Assembly: GCF_000482465.1 (NCBI RefSeq)
Contig: NZ_KI519423.1
Coordinates: 94,894-158,893, forward strand
Length of the DNA stretch: 64,000 nt
Origin: Runella limosa DSM 17973
GTDB lineage: Bacteria; Bacteroidota; Bacteroidia; Cytophagales; Spirosomataceae
Direction of reading: 5' to 3'
In this document: positions 9,440-19,800 of the stretch, in pieces
Layout: every line of letters starts with the position of its first letter
How positions within the stretch are numbered: the first letter of the stretch is position 1
The notes under the pieces: generated by a model
What the model was told of the DNA's origin: nothing
Seen by the model: only the letters and a program-made list of their open reading frames with translations
The model's database searches: none
Translations under genes and position numbers: made by a program

Positions 9440-9502
9440 TGGTGTATTGTTCCGAAAACTTAGTGTATTATTCCAAAAACTTAGTGTATTGTTCCAAAAA
9501 CT
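9440..9502. repeat. Three 21-bp tandem repeats, probable operator
   Basis: Three head-to-tail copies at 9440-9460, 9461-9481 and 9482-9502 share the core GTGTATTGTTCCAAAAACT with at most three differences each. The 21-bp period equals two helical turns, so the same face of DNA is presented three times. The array lies between the stop of the AraC-TPR regulator and the start of the NTF2-like lipoprotein, about 100 bp upstream of the latter. This suits an activator site, most simply for the neighbouring AraC-type protein (inference). Confidence 0.7.
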
Positions 9503-9545
9503 ATATTGGAAGCAAGGCAGAAGCTGGTAATGGAAAAATCTGAGA

Positions 9546-11462
9546 TTATTGAACAGTCGCAGAGGCGGGCAATCCGAATTGTTTGAGCACGGACTGGAAG
9601 CGAGGGTCTTTGCGAATGGCTCTGTACATGGGGGTCACTAAAATCTCAGAAGAGATACGCCCCATCGAAGCTGCCTTTTCCAGGCAGAGCAAACTGCTGT
9701 CTTTTTGACCTAAGCCCGCATAAAGCATGGATTTACTGACAAAATCCTGCGCTTGGTTACCCATTTTATTCAACAACGTACGAGTAGGGGCTGGATTTCC
9801 CAACCTGGCCGCGCAGAAAGCACTGCTCACATTCCCGTACTTCATGTTCGGATTGAGTTGTTCCATTTTCGTAAACTCCTTCAGGGCTTTGTCGAACCGG
9901 TTGTGGTACAGCTCATACTCGCCTCTCGCCATGTAATACACAAAGGAGTCATCAAAAATCAATTTTCCGTCAGCAAGGGATTTTTGAGCTAAATCGTCAC
10001 GATTGGCATACGCACAATTCCAGATATGACCAGAGAGAATCACGGGATACAATGGATCTAACGAAACAGCCTTGGTGCTATACTTCAGGGCTTCGCTCAG
10101 TTGGCCCATGGAGCGCAGTAACAGACTGTACCAGTAGATGGTTTGGGCATCGTTAGGACGATATTTGAGAGAGATTTCGTAGGCCGTTTTCGACTGTTGC
10201 CATTTGAAATTCCCTCGATACACATTACCTAATGTCGCATAGGCGGTGCTGTTGTGGGTATCTAGTTGAATCGCCTTGAGGGCGTGCTGTTCAGCAAGTT
10301 CTAAACACGTTTTCAAGTCCTCATAGCCCATGTTACCCATAAGCAGGTAAGCAATGGATTTGTAGGCTTGCGCTTCGGCAAAGGTGGTGTCTAAGGTCAG
10401 GGCTTTGTTGAAACGAATCAGACTTTCGTTCAATTTTTCTTTTGTTCGGGTAATAAGCAACGTTCGCCCGAGCAGAAACTCATTATAGGCTTCTAAATTA
10501 CGAGTGGGTACTCTTTCTAATTGCTGCGATTGTGAAGGCGTAATTTTTTGACTGAGTTGGGTCGCAATATCCTTTACCATACCGTTCATCAAGTTGAAAA
10601 GCTGTTGCAGGTCGCCTTCATACCGTTGACTCCACACCTCAATATCATCCTGCGTTCGTATCAACGACAACACCGTTTCTACTTGATTGGATTGTTCCTT
10701 CACCGTTCCTTTCAACACGTACGCCACCTGCAGCTCGTCCCCGATTTGCCAGTTGGTTTTGTCAGTGTTACGGTATTGACTGGACGAACTTTGCGAAATC
10801 ACTTTTAAGTTTTCAATCAGTGAAAGCGACGAATGGATTCCTTCCAGTACACCATCGGCAAAGGCTGGGTTATTGTTAAGGCTCCTGAAAGGTAAAATAG
10901 CAATGGAGTTATCAAAATGTGGTAGATAGTTTTCAGTGCTATTCCCCGACGATGCCTTTTCTTTGATCCAATAAGCGCCACCTATTACTACTACTATTAT
11001 AGCCAATAAGCCGAACACAATCCACTTCCAACGCACCGTTGTTTTGTCCGAATCAGGCACTGCTGCTGGCAGCGATTCTTCTTCCACAACGGCTTTTATT
11101 TCTTCAAGAGGTTCTACATTATCTTTTCTTTTTCGGTACTCCGTAGGACTAAGACCGTAAGCTTGAATGAAATATTTGCTAAAATTTTGGGGGCTATCTA
11201 TCCCCACCGAGCTCGCTATTTCGGTCATCCGCAGATTAGAAGAGTCGAGTAGCTGTTTTGCCTTTTCAAGGCGAATGCTTCTAATATATAACGTAGTAGA
11301 AAGCTGCGTATTTTCTTTGACGATGCGGTGAAGGCGCGTTTTACTTACCCCCAACTCTTTATAAATCGTCTCTAACGAAAGTTCGGAATTACTTACATTA
11401 TTTTCAATTAATCGAATTAGTTTTTCAAGAATCTCACTGTCCAAACGGTTCATAAAAGACAT
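9546..11462 (-). CDS. Membrane-tethered AraC-type regulator with TPR domain
   Basis: This 638-residue protein has an AraC/XylS helix-turn-helix at the N-terminus (residues 5-112; IYKELGVSKTRLHRIV, EIASSVGIDSPQNFSKYF, LSPTEYRK). A membrane segment follows at about 147-165 (WIVFGLLAIIVVVIGGAYW). Next comes a TolB/FlgO-like domain near 185-300 (SIAILPFRSL, YVLKGTVKEQ, IEVWSQRYEGDL), as seen in CadC-like and adenylate-cyclase-linked TPR proteins, then TPR repeats to about 620. The DNA-binding part should be cytoplasmic and the TPR part periplasmic, a one-component membrane sensor. It is transcribed away from the xus locus and toward the lipoprotein/adhesin pair; the 21-bp repeats begin 38 bp past its stop on its downstream side. 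Its target is inferred from position only. Confidence 0.88.
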   Translation of the reverse strand: MSFMNRLDSEILEKLIRLIENNVSNSELSLETIYKELGVSKTRLHRIVKENTQLSTTLYIRSIRLEKAKQLLDSSNLRMTEIASSVGIDSPQNFSKYFIQAYGLSPTEYRKRKDNVEPLEEIKAVVEEESLPAAVPDSDKTTVRWKWIVFGLLAIIVVVIGGAYWIKEKASSGNSTENYLPHFDNSIAILPFRSLNNNPAFADGVLEGIHSSLSLIENLKVISQSSSSQYRNTDKTNWQIGDELQVAYVLKGTVKEQSNQVETVLSLIRTQDDIEVWSQRYEGDLQQLFNLMNGMVKDIATQLSQKITPSQSQQLERVPTRNLEAYNEFLLGRTLLITRTKEKLNESLIRFNKALTLDTTFAEAQAYKSIAYLLMGNMGYEDLKTCLELAEQHALKAIQLDTHNSTAYATLGNVYRGNFKWQQSKTAYEISLKYRPNDAQTIYWYSLLLRSMGQLSEALKYSTKAVSLDPLYPVILSGHIWNCAYANRDDLAQKSLADGKLIFDDSFVYYMARGEYELYHNRFDKALKEFTKMEQLNPNMKYGNVSSAFCAARLGNPAPTRTLLNKMGNQAQDFVSKSMLYAGLGQKDSSLLCLEKAASMGRISSEILVTPMYRAIRKDPRFQSVLKQFGLPASATVQ

Positions 11463-11784
11463 ATAACAAGAGTAGAGCCCGCAAAAATGCTAGTAAATAT
11501 ATCTTTTTTAGCATAAACATTTCCAAAAAAGTTAAACGTATATTCAGCGTTTTGCCCCTTCAAGAAGCCCGATTTTCACCCCTTACCTTTCCCTTTTTTC
11601 TTCATTCCTCGGGTTCGGCCAGACGTTCTTGAATAATAATCGTGTAAAATTGACACTTTCTAAGAAGACTGAACATTTGTAGCGCTTATTTAGTGAATTG
11701 TGCTACTCTATTTTTGAGTCACCCCCTTTCTTTGCAGCAGTAATATCATATTATTTATCAAATAAATTATGTTTTCATTGATTT
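11463..11784. other. 322-bp divergent control region before xusA
   Basis: This gene-free stretch separates the AraC-TPR gene (minus) from the xylan locus (plus). I see a -7-type promoter box near 11709, described separately. I saw no clear tandem operator, riboswitch, tRNA or small gene. The hybrid sensor encoded downstream would be expected to bind here, but I cannot identify its site. Confidence 0.5.
11709..11716 (+). promoter_or_regulatory. Candidate -7 box for the xus operon
   Basis: TATTTTTG matches the Bacteroidota -7 consensus TAnnTTTG and lies 68 bp before the xusA start. No good TTTG -33 element is seen at 19-21 bp spacing, which fits a promoter needing an activator such as the downstream hybrid sensor. 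Weak on its own. Confidence 0.35.
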
Positions 11785-14700
11785 ATGAGAAACATTAACT
11801 TCTACATTTCCACCACTCAGAAAAAGCTGTGCCTGGTAGTCTGGTGTGTATCGCTTTTGATTGGGTTTACGGGCTTTTCGTTAAGAGCACAAACGTCAAA
11901 AGCCCAAACGGTAAAAGGGACGGTAAAGTCCACCACGGGTGAAACCATTCCAGGCGCAACGATTGTCCTCAAGGGAACCACCCGAGGGGTAAACACAGAT
12001 GTGTCAGGCGAGTTCACTATCACTTGCCCTCCCAACCAAACGCTGGTTGTGAGTTATGTTGGTTACAAAACCAAAGAGGTCGTGGTTGGGGCTAGAACAA
12101 CCATCAACATCGTACTGGAAGAATCGCTATCAGAACTGAACGAGGTGGTGGTCGTTGGATACGGCAAGCAGCGCAAAGAAGGCGTTGTTGCATCCGTTAC
12201 CCAAACCACCAACAAAGAGCTTGAACGCGCTGGAGGGGTATCAAGTATTGGTGCCGCCCTGACGGGAAATGTACCGGGTCTCATTACCAATGCCAGTACG
12301 GGACTTCCTGGGGCCGAAGACCCCCAAATTCTCATTCGTGGTCGTAGCTCTTGGAACAATTCGGAACCCCTTATTCTCGTCGATGGCGTCGAACGCCCCA
12401 TGACAAGCGTGGACATCAGTTCGGTAGAAACTGTTACGGTACTGAAAGACGCATCGGCCACGGCCGTTTTTGGTTCGAGGGGTGCCAATGGGGTTATCTT
12501 GATTACGACCAAACGGGGCCAAACGGGCAAAGCTTCTATCAGAGCTACCGTCAACACCATCGTGAAGGCCGCGTCTAAATTGCCAAAAAAATACGATTCG
12601 TACGACGCCCTCAAAATCAGAAATGACGTCATCGAATATGAACTTGCTACCCGTCCAGAGGGCTGGAGAAACTATTTACCAGAAACGATTCTCAACAAAT
12701 ACCGCAATCCAGCGGACATCACAGAAGCCGAACGGTACCCTAACGTGAATTGGGAAGAAGCGCTGTTTAAATCTCACGCCATTTCGAACAATGCCAACCT
12801 GAATATCAGCGGAGGAACAAATTTGGTGAAGTACTTCACCAGCGCCGATTTCTTGCAAGAGGCTGATTTGTTTAATGTGTATGACAACCGCCGTGGATAC
12901 CAACAGGGATTTGGTTTCAACCGTCTCAATGTACGGAGTAATTTAGATTTTCAATTGACCAAAAGCACGGTATTAAAAACCAACCTTGCGGGTTCGTATG
13001 GCGTCAGAAAAAGCCCTTGGGGATTCACAGGTAGTGAATATGGCCCTTGGATTGATGCCTACAACGCCGCTCCTGACTTGTTTTTACCCAAATATGCCGA
13101 TGGTTCATGGGGTTTTTATGCCCCCAACCAAGCACGGGCCGAAAACTCGGCTTTGAGTCTTGCCATTGGCGGTGTTCAGTACCAAACAACCGCCCGTATC
13201 ACCACCGATTTTACCCTCGAACAAGACTTGGATATGCTTGTTAAAGGCTTGAAAGCAACAGGTACGGTGTCGTTGGACAACACCTTCGTTGAGTCGAACC
13301 GTGGTATCAACGACCTTTACAATAACACCCAGCGCAAATGGGTAAACCCCGAAACAGGGGTTGAAACTTTCCAGCAGGCAGTGGACGGCATCACTGGTTT
13401 TGATTTTCAGGAAGGGATTAAATGGTCGCCCGCCGCAGGTAGCATTGGCGCTAGCCAGCGCCGCTTGTTTTATCAGTTCCAACTGAATTATAACAAAACC
13501 ATTGCTGGCAGACACAACATTAACCTGATGGCTTTGACCAACCGAAACGTTTTTGCCAGAGATAACTCCATTCCGTCTTACCGCGAAGACTGGGTATTTA
13601 GAACAACCTACAACTTCCATAATCGCTATACCATTGAGTACAACGGGGCTTACAACGGCTCTGAGCAATTTGCGAAAGACTACCGTTTTGCCTTTTTCTC
13701 TTCTGGAGGGGCCAACTGGGTTATCTCAAACGAGAAATTCATGAAGCCAATACGGTTTGTCAACTCACTTAAACTTCGGTTGTCGTACGGCCAAACAGGT
13801 TTTGACAATTTGGGCGTACGCTGGCCTTACTTAGAACAATGGGCTTACGGCGGAAAATCAAGATTAGGAGTCAACGGAGAAGGTGCCGAGCAGAGCCCCT
13901 ACACCTGGTATTCTCAGTCCACCGTTGGTAATCCTACCGTGCAGTGGGAAGAGTCCGAAAAATACAACTTAGGTTTAGATTTTGAGCTTTTCAAAGGTTT
14001 TGTCAAAGGGAAAGCTGATTATTTTCAAGACAACAGAAGCAAAATCCTGTTGACAGGCAGGGCCGACGTACCCAGTTACTTTGGTGCCGCGCCGCCAGTT
14101 GCCAACCTAGGTGCGGTCAAAGCCAACGGTTACGAAGTAGAACTCCACTTTAATAAAAACCTTGGAAAAACACGTTTGTGGGCCGACCTCAACATGACCC
14201 ACACCGAAAATAAAATCCTTGAACGTGCGACGCCAGAGCTCCTCCCCGATTATCAAAAACCCGAGGGAATGCAAATCGACCAAGCGTACTCGTATGTAAG
14301 CAAAGGATTGTACAACACTTGGGATCAGCTGTATGGTAGTACCATGCACAATGTGAATGATAACCAGAAATTGTTGGGGAATTATTACTTAGTCGATTAC
14401 AACGGCGACGGAGTGATTGATTCTCAAGACCGAATCCCTTACGGGCATACTGGTTGGCCACAAAATACCTACAATGCCACGTTTGGTTTGGACTGGAAAG
14501 GTTTCTCGGCTTTTGTTCAGTTCTATGCCGTCAATAATACAACCCGCCAAGTGGTATTTACCAGTTTAGGCTCGCAAAGCACAACCGTGTATCACGAAGG
14601 GGAATATTGGTCGCCTCAAAACCCAACGGGCACGCCCATGCCACGCTGGCTTACCACTCCTTTCGGCGACTACCGAGGCACTCAGTATATGTTTGATGGG

Positions 14701-14928
14701 TCATATCTCCGATTAAAAAATGCTGAAATCGCCTACAACTTCACCCCAGAACGCAGTAGAAAACTTGGACTCAACAGCCTCCGAGTGTATCTAAACGGAA
14801 ACAACCTCATTGCTTGGAGTAAAATGCCTGACGATAGAGAGTCCAATTTTGCTGGAACAGGCTGGGCGTCACAGGGGGCTTATCCGACAGTGAAGAGATT
14901 TAATTTGGGTTTAAACATTACTTTCTAA
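11785..14928 (+). CDS. xusA: SusC-like TonB-dependent transporter, xylan locus
   Basis: The 1047-residue product is a SusC/RagA outer-membrane transporter. It has a signal peptide (residues about 1-35), a carboxypeptidase-regulatory-like beta-sandwich near 43-118 (VKGTVKSTTGETIPGATIVL), the SusC-typical ELNEVVVVGYGKQRK TonB-interacting segment, a plug domain (QILIRGRSSWNN, ILVDGVERP, ANGVILITTKRG) and a long barrel ending LGLNITF. It should import xylo-oligosaccharides with its SusD partner, powered by TonB. It starts the run of four Sus genes, DUF1735 lipoprotein and GH10 xylanase, the gene order of the xus core described in Prevotella bryantii and Bacteroides. The symbol rests on that synteny. 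Confidence 0.9.
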   Translation: MRNINFYISTTQKKLCLVVWCVSLLIGFTGFSLRAQTSKAQTVKGTVKSTTGETIPGATIVLKGTTRGVNTDVSGEFTITCPPNQTLVVSYVGYKTKEVVVGARTTINIVLEESLSELNEVVVVGYGKQRKEGVVASVTQTTNKELERAGGVSSIGAALTGNVPGLITNASTGLPGAEDPQILIRGRSSWNNSEPLILVDGVERPMTSVDISSVETVTVLKDASATAVFGSRGANGVILITTKRGQTGKASIRATVNTIVKAASKLPKKYDSYDALKIRNDVIEYELATRPEGWRNYLPETILNKYRNPADITEAERYPNVNWEEALFKSHAISNNANLNISGGTNLVKYFTSADFLQEADLFNVYDNRRGYQQGFGFNRLNVRSNLDFQLTKSTVLKTNLAGSYGVRKSPWGFTGSEYGPWIDAYNAAPDLFLPKYADGSWGFYAPNQARAENSALSLAIGGVQYQTTARITTDFTLEQDLDMLVKGLKATGTVSLDNTFVESNRGINDLYNNTQRKWVNPETGVETFQQAVDGITGFDFQEGIKWSPAAGSIGASQRRLFYQFQLNYNKTIAGRHNINLMALTNRNVFARDNSIPSYREDWVFRTTYNFHNRYTIEYNGAYNGSEQFAKDYRFAFFSSGGANWVISNEKFMKPIRFVNSLKLRLSYGQTGFDNLGVRWPYLEQWAYGGKSRLGVNGEGAEQSPYTWYSQSTVGNPTVQWEESEKYNLGLDFELFKGFVKGKADYFQDNRSKILLTGRADVPSYFGAAPPVANLGAVKANGYEVELHFNKNLGKTRLWADLNMTHTENKILERATPELLPDYQKPEGMQIDQAYSYVSKGLYNTWDQLYGSTMHNVNDNQKLLGNYYLVDYNGDGVIDSQDRIPYGHTGWPQNTYNATFGLDWKGFSAFVQFYAVNNTTRQVVFTSLGSQSTTVYHEGEYWSPQNPTGTPMPRWLTTPFGDYRGTQYMFDGSYLRLKNAEIAYNFTPERSRKLGLNSLRVYLNGNNLIAWSKMPDDRESNFAGTGWASQGAYPTVKRFNLGLNITF

Positions 14929-14938
14929 TAAATCAACC

Positions 14939-16828
14939 ATGAAAAAGAGAATAAAACTTTTCTGCGTAGCGGCAGTTTGTTCCCTAACTTTTGGGGTTAC
15001 TTCATGCTCACATTTTTTGGATCGTGATCCACAATCGCTCGTATCTGAAAAAGATGCGTTTAAAAACTTTATTAATTTCCAAGGCTTTACCGAAGAGCTT
15101 TACCATACCATTCCCGACTTTTCAAATGGATACTGGACCAATTCTTGGAACTGGGGAGAAGACGAAATCCAATCGACCGCCCAAAATTTTCACTTTGGAG
15201 TAAAAATCGAAAACGGTGATTTTTGGGGCTGGCAGCGCAATTTTGACGGCTGGCAAGCTGGATGGATGGACAGAAATAACAACTCCACCAACGACGACCG
15301 CTTCACCAAATCGCTTTGGGGATTGGGCTGGTACGGTATCCGAAAAGCCAATTTAGGGCTCGCCAATTTGGATAAACTAACCGATGCTACCCAAGAAGAA
15401 AAAGACTTGATCAAAGGGCAATTGTTGTTTTTCCGTGGTTGGTACCACTTTATGTTTATGCAGTACTTTGGCGGACTTCCGTATATCGACAAAGTGCTTC
15501 CTGGTGATGAAAAACTAACCCTCCCCCGCCTCAAATACAGCGAATGTGCCGACAAGGCCGCCGCTGATTTCAGAGAAGCAGCCAACTTATTGCCTACCGA
15601 CTGGGACAATACAACCGCTGGAAAAAGAACATTGGGAAAAAACCAGTTGCGCATCAACAAAATTATGGCGCTTGGTTATTTGGGGAAAAATTACCTCTGG
15701 GCAGGTAGTCCGTTGATGAACTCTGTATCGGGCGGCGGAACTTCGTACAATGCTGATTATTGCAAAAAGGCAGCGGAAGCATTTGGCGAATTGCTCAAAT
15801 TGTGCGAAAGCGGCGAAGCTCCGCATAAATTGGTGCCTTTTGCGCAGTTCTATACCAATTTCTACACAACAGGCCAAAACTGGCAAATTCCAGGCGCTAC
15901 TGAGGCGATTTTCCGTGGGCCTTATTATGGTGCCAATAGCTCAAACTGGGGTACAAGCAAGCAATATAGCCCGCTCATTATCAGCGAAGGAGACGTAAAA
16001 TTTTTGCCTACTTCCAACTACGTCAACTACTACGGAATGGCCAACGGGCTGCCCATCAAAGACATTACCAAAGCAGATTCCGAGTCGGGTTATAACCCAG
16101 AATTCCCCTGGAAAGGCCGCGACCCGCGTTTCTACAATGACATTGTTTTCGACGGGGTCAGAATGGTAGCAGGTAGCATTCCTAACGCCAGCGAAACCAA
16201 CAACCGCTACGCCAACTTACACACGGGAGGCTCTTACCGCGACATCGCCACGGGAAGCCGCACGGGCTATTTGTTGTTCAAATTTGTTCCACGCACGGCC
16301 AATAAGTACGACCAAGGCTACGGCTACGACAAAAGCCTTCACATTCACCTGCCCTACATGCGTTTGGCGGATGTTTACTTGATGTATGCTGAAGCTGCGG
16401 CACAGGGCTTTGGCTCACCTTCGGGCAAGGCAACCAACTACGCCAAAACCTCCGTGGACGCCATCAATGTCATCAGAGAACGCGCAGGAGTTGGTCGTGT
16501 TGACGCCAAATTTTTAGGCGGACTAGACCTCTACATGGAAGAACTACGTCGTGAGCGTGCGGTTGAGCTTGCCTTTGAAGGCCACCGTTTCAATGACCTC
16601 CGCCGTTGGCTCTTGATTGCAAAAAGCCCTTACACGCTCAAAAAATCAATTGAATTTGACCGAGCAGCTCCCCTTGACCCTGCCAAAGACCCGAAAGATA
16701 ACCGCGTCTTGAACATTCGCGAAAGTGTCATCCTCGAACGCCGGTTCACCGACAAACACAACTGGTTGCCACTGAAGGTCAACGACGTGAATTTGTACTT
16801 GGAGTTTCCTCAAAACCCAGGTTGGTAA
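14939..16828 (+). CDS. xusB: SusD-like glycan-binding lipoprotein, xylan locus
   Basis: The 629-residue product is a RagB/SusD lipoprotein with a lipobox near residues 20-23 (GVTSCSHFLDRDP). The N-terminal SusD region (LYHTIPDFSNGYW) is followed by TPR-like helices (GLGWYGIRKANLGLANLD, LLFFRGWYHFMFMQYFGGLP). The C-terminal half has the family hallmarks YMRLADVYLMYAEAAAQ, AINVIRERAGV and LRRERAVELAFEGHRFNDLRRW. It sits on the outer membrane as the lid and glycan binder of the upstream SusC protein, 10 bp downstream in the same operon. It is longer than many SusD proteins, with aromatic-rich segments that could stack on xylan chains (inference). Confidence 0.92.
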   Translation: MKKRIKLFCVAAVCSLTFGVTSCSHFLDRDPQSLVSEKDAFKNFINFQGFTEELYHTIPDFSNGYWTNSWNWGEDEIQSTAQNFHFGVKIENGDFWGWQRNFDGWQAGWMDRNNNSTNDDRFTKSLWGLGWYGIRKANLGLANLDKLTDATQEEKDLIKGQLLFFRGWYHFMFMQYFGGLPYIDKVLPGDEKLTLPRLKYSECADKAAADFREAANLLPTDWDNTTAGKRTLGKNQLRINKIMALGYLGKNYLWAGSPLMNSVSGGGTSYNADYCKKAAEAFGELLKLCESGEAPHKLVPFAQFYTNFYTTGQNWQIPGATEAIFRGPYYGANSSNWGTSKQYSPLIISEGDVKFLPTSNYVNYYGMANGLPIKDITKADSESGYNPEFPWKGRDPRFYNDIVFDGVRMVAGSIPNASETNNRYANLHTGGSYRDIATGSRTGYLLFKFVPRTANKYDQGYGYDKSLHIHLPYMRLADVYLMYAEAAAQGFGSPSGKATNYAKTSVDAINVIRERAGVGRVDAKFLGGLDLYMEELRRERAVELAFEGHRFNDLRRWLLIAKSPYTLKKSIEFDRAAPLDPAKDPKDNRVLNIRESVILERRFTDKHNWLPLKVNDVNLYLEFPQNPGW

Positions 16829-16879
16829 AAGGTTTGCGATTTCCTAAAACGAGATAATCAATTGATAAACGAATAAGCA

Positions 16880-19800
16880 ATGAAGTTTATAAAAATATTT
16901 TTGGGCTTGTGTCTCCTGCTGGCTTTACCCAAAGCCAACGTCGTAGGGCAAAACACGGCGCCGATCAAAATCAAAGCCACCATCGTTGGCACCAACAAGC
17001 AGCCCATCAGTGGGGCTGTGGTAAAAAGCTCCGATGAAGTCGGAAAAGCAACTGTGACTGATGCCTCGGGGACGTTCACCCTCGAAGTACCCAAAAACGA
17101 AATGCTCTCCATCGTTGCCCCAGGTTTTAAGACCAAATACATTACTTCAACGGGGCCAATCGGTGAAATCGTAATGACGCCCGAAGAAGTCAACGAACAA
17201 GTACGCGTTGCTTTTCGGGATGTTGATAAAAAGGACTTACTCGGAGGCGTAGCGTCGGTCAACGTCCAAGAAATGCTTCCTAAAAACTATTTTACCTATA
17301 CCCTTGCCGACATGGAAGCACTGATTCCTGGTTTCAACGGCAATAGCAATTGGGGCATGGGCAGCTACTTGTTTATGATTGATGGCGTTCCGCGCGAAAC
17401 TGGCAACGTTGCACCCACCGAAATTGATCAAATTGTCTTTTTGAAAGGGGCAAATGCGGTTGCATTATACGGTAGCCGTGCTGCCAAAGGGGTCATTAAC
17501 GTCATCACCAAAAGAGGAACGGCAGGCCAAAGTAAATTTGACCTGAGGGTCAACAGTGGCGTCAACGTTCCCAAAGCTTTCCCACGTTATTTGGGCTCGG
17601 CCGAATACATGACCCTCTACAACGAAGCACGCCGAAACGACGGATTGACGAATTTGTACTCTGAACTGGACATTTATAACCATGCTTCGGGTGTCAACAA
17701 ATACCGCTATCCAAACATCGACTTCTACTCGCCAGAATACCTCAAAAATGCGTACGGAAGCTACGATGCAACGGCGGAGATTTCGGGCGGAAACGAACGC
17801 GTAAGGTACTATACCAACTTAGGATATGCGACCTCAGGCTCACTCCTCAACTTTGGAGAAGCTAAAAACAACAACAACTCCGACCGCATTAATTTCCGTG
17901 GCAATATTGACATCAAGTTGAACGAATTTATCAGCGTAAATGCCGATGCTACGGCCATTTTCTTTACGGGTCGTGGGGTAAATGCTAACTTTTGGAACAG
18001 CGCCACGACGGTTCGCCCCAATCGTTTTTCTCCCTTGATTCCCATTGACATGATTGAGAAAGAAGACGCCGCTTCTCAAGTTTTTGTTCAAAATAGTAAC
18101 AACATTATTGATGGAAAATATTTACTTGGTGGTACGCAATTAGACCAAACAAACCCGATTGCCACGATTTATTCGGGGGGAAACAATCAATACGCAAACC
18201 GACAATTCCAGTTCAATACGGGCATCAAGGCCGACCTCAGAAATGTCCTCAAAGGGCTTAGTTTCAAATCGGCTTTTGCCGTCGATTATGCTACCGAATA
18301 CAGCTTGGCGTACAATTATTCGTATGCCACCTATGCACCAACTTGGAATAAATACAGCGGTACCGACCTCATTAGCAACCTTACCGTTTATAACCAAGAT
18401 GCCCGCTCTGGCACCCAAAACGTGTCGGGCAACCGCTACCGCCAAACCATCGCCTTCTCGGGTCAGTTCAATTATGACCGAACCTTCAACGCCAACCATC
18501 ACTTGTCGGCGATTCTATTGGCCAATGGGTTTCAGCAGTCGGAGTCGGCCATTTATCACCGTACCAGCAACGCCAACTTGGGCTTTTTAGCAAGCTATAA
18601 CTTCAAACACAAATACTACCTCGACCTCAGCGCGGCCTACATCCATTCGGCCAAACTCCCTCCCAATAACCGTCAGGCACTTTCTCCCTCGGTTTCATTG
18701 GGCTGGCGAGTAAGCCAAGAAGATTTTCTGCGCAATTCAAGTGTAGTAGATGACCTAAAACTTACCGCCTCTGCCAGTATTTTACATACCGACCTTGACA
18801 TCCAAAACTACTTTTTATACCAAGGCGTTTATACAGGCGCAGGGTCATGGTACGGTTGGAAAGACGGCACGGGTATTCAAGCAACTGAGTCACGAAGAGG
18901 CGATAACCCTAGCATGAAATTTCCGAAAAGAGAAGAAATCGCGCTTGGGTTTGAAGGTACATTTTTCAAAAAACTCCTGACACTCAATGGTTCGTTCTTC
19001 ATCAACAAACTTTCTGGAAACATTATTCAAGCCTCGGTTTTGTTCCCAAGCTACTTTACCACTGGCTGGCCAGTATCATCGTTTATTCCTTTTGTCAATT
19101 ACAACGACGACAAGCGCGTTGGTGTTGATTTTGGCGCAAGTGTGAACAAAAAATACGGGGAAGTGCAATGGACGATGGGTCTCAATGGTACTTACTACGA
19201 AGCCAAGGCCAGCAAAAGAGCCGAATTGTACGAAAACTCGTACCAAAATCGCCAAGGCAAACCCCTTGATGCCATGTGGGGCTTGCAGAGCTTAGGAATG
19301 TTCCAAACCCAAGATGAAATTGTGAACTCTCCTACCCAAACGTTTGGCCAAGTAAAACCAGGCGATATCAAGTACAAAGACCAAAATGGAGATGGCATCA
19401 TTGACACCCGCGACGAGGTTTACCTTGGCAAAGGCGGCTGGTTTGGTTCTCCACTTACGTTGGGGATAAACCTCACTGCTCAGTGGAAAAAGCTTACGTT
19501 TTTCGCGCTTTGTACGGGTCGTTTTGGCGGAAATGCCATGCGTAATAGCGCTTATTTCTGGGTGGATGGAGAAGACAAATACTCCGAAGTAGTACGCGGA
19601 AGATGGACCGAAGAAACAAAATCGACGGCCAATTATCCAAGATTGACCACCTTAAACAGCGACAACAACTTCCGCTCTTCTGATTTCTGGATGTACAAAA
19701 CCAATCGTTTTGACCTGACAAAAGTACAGATCAGCTACGACTTGACGGATGTCCTAAAAATGAAAACGTTTGTGCGGGAGCTAGGTGTGTATGCCAATGG

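Noticed and set aside
9440-9502. CRISPR array
   Set aside because: The 21-bp units are directly abutting with no spacers and no cas genes are nearby.
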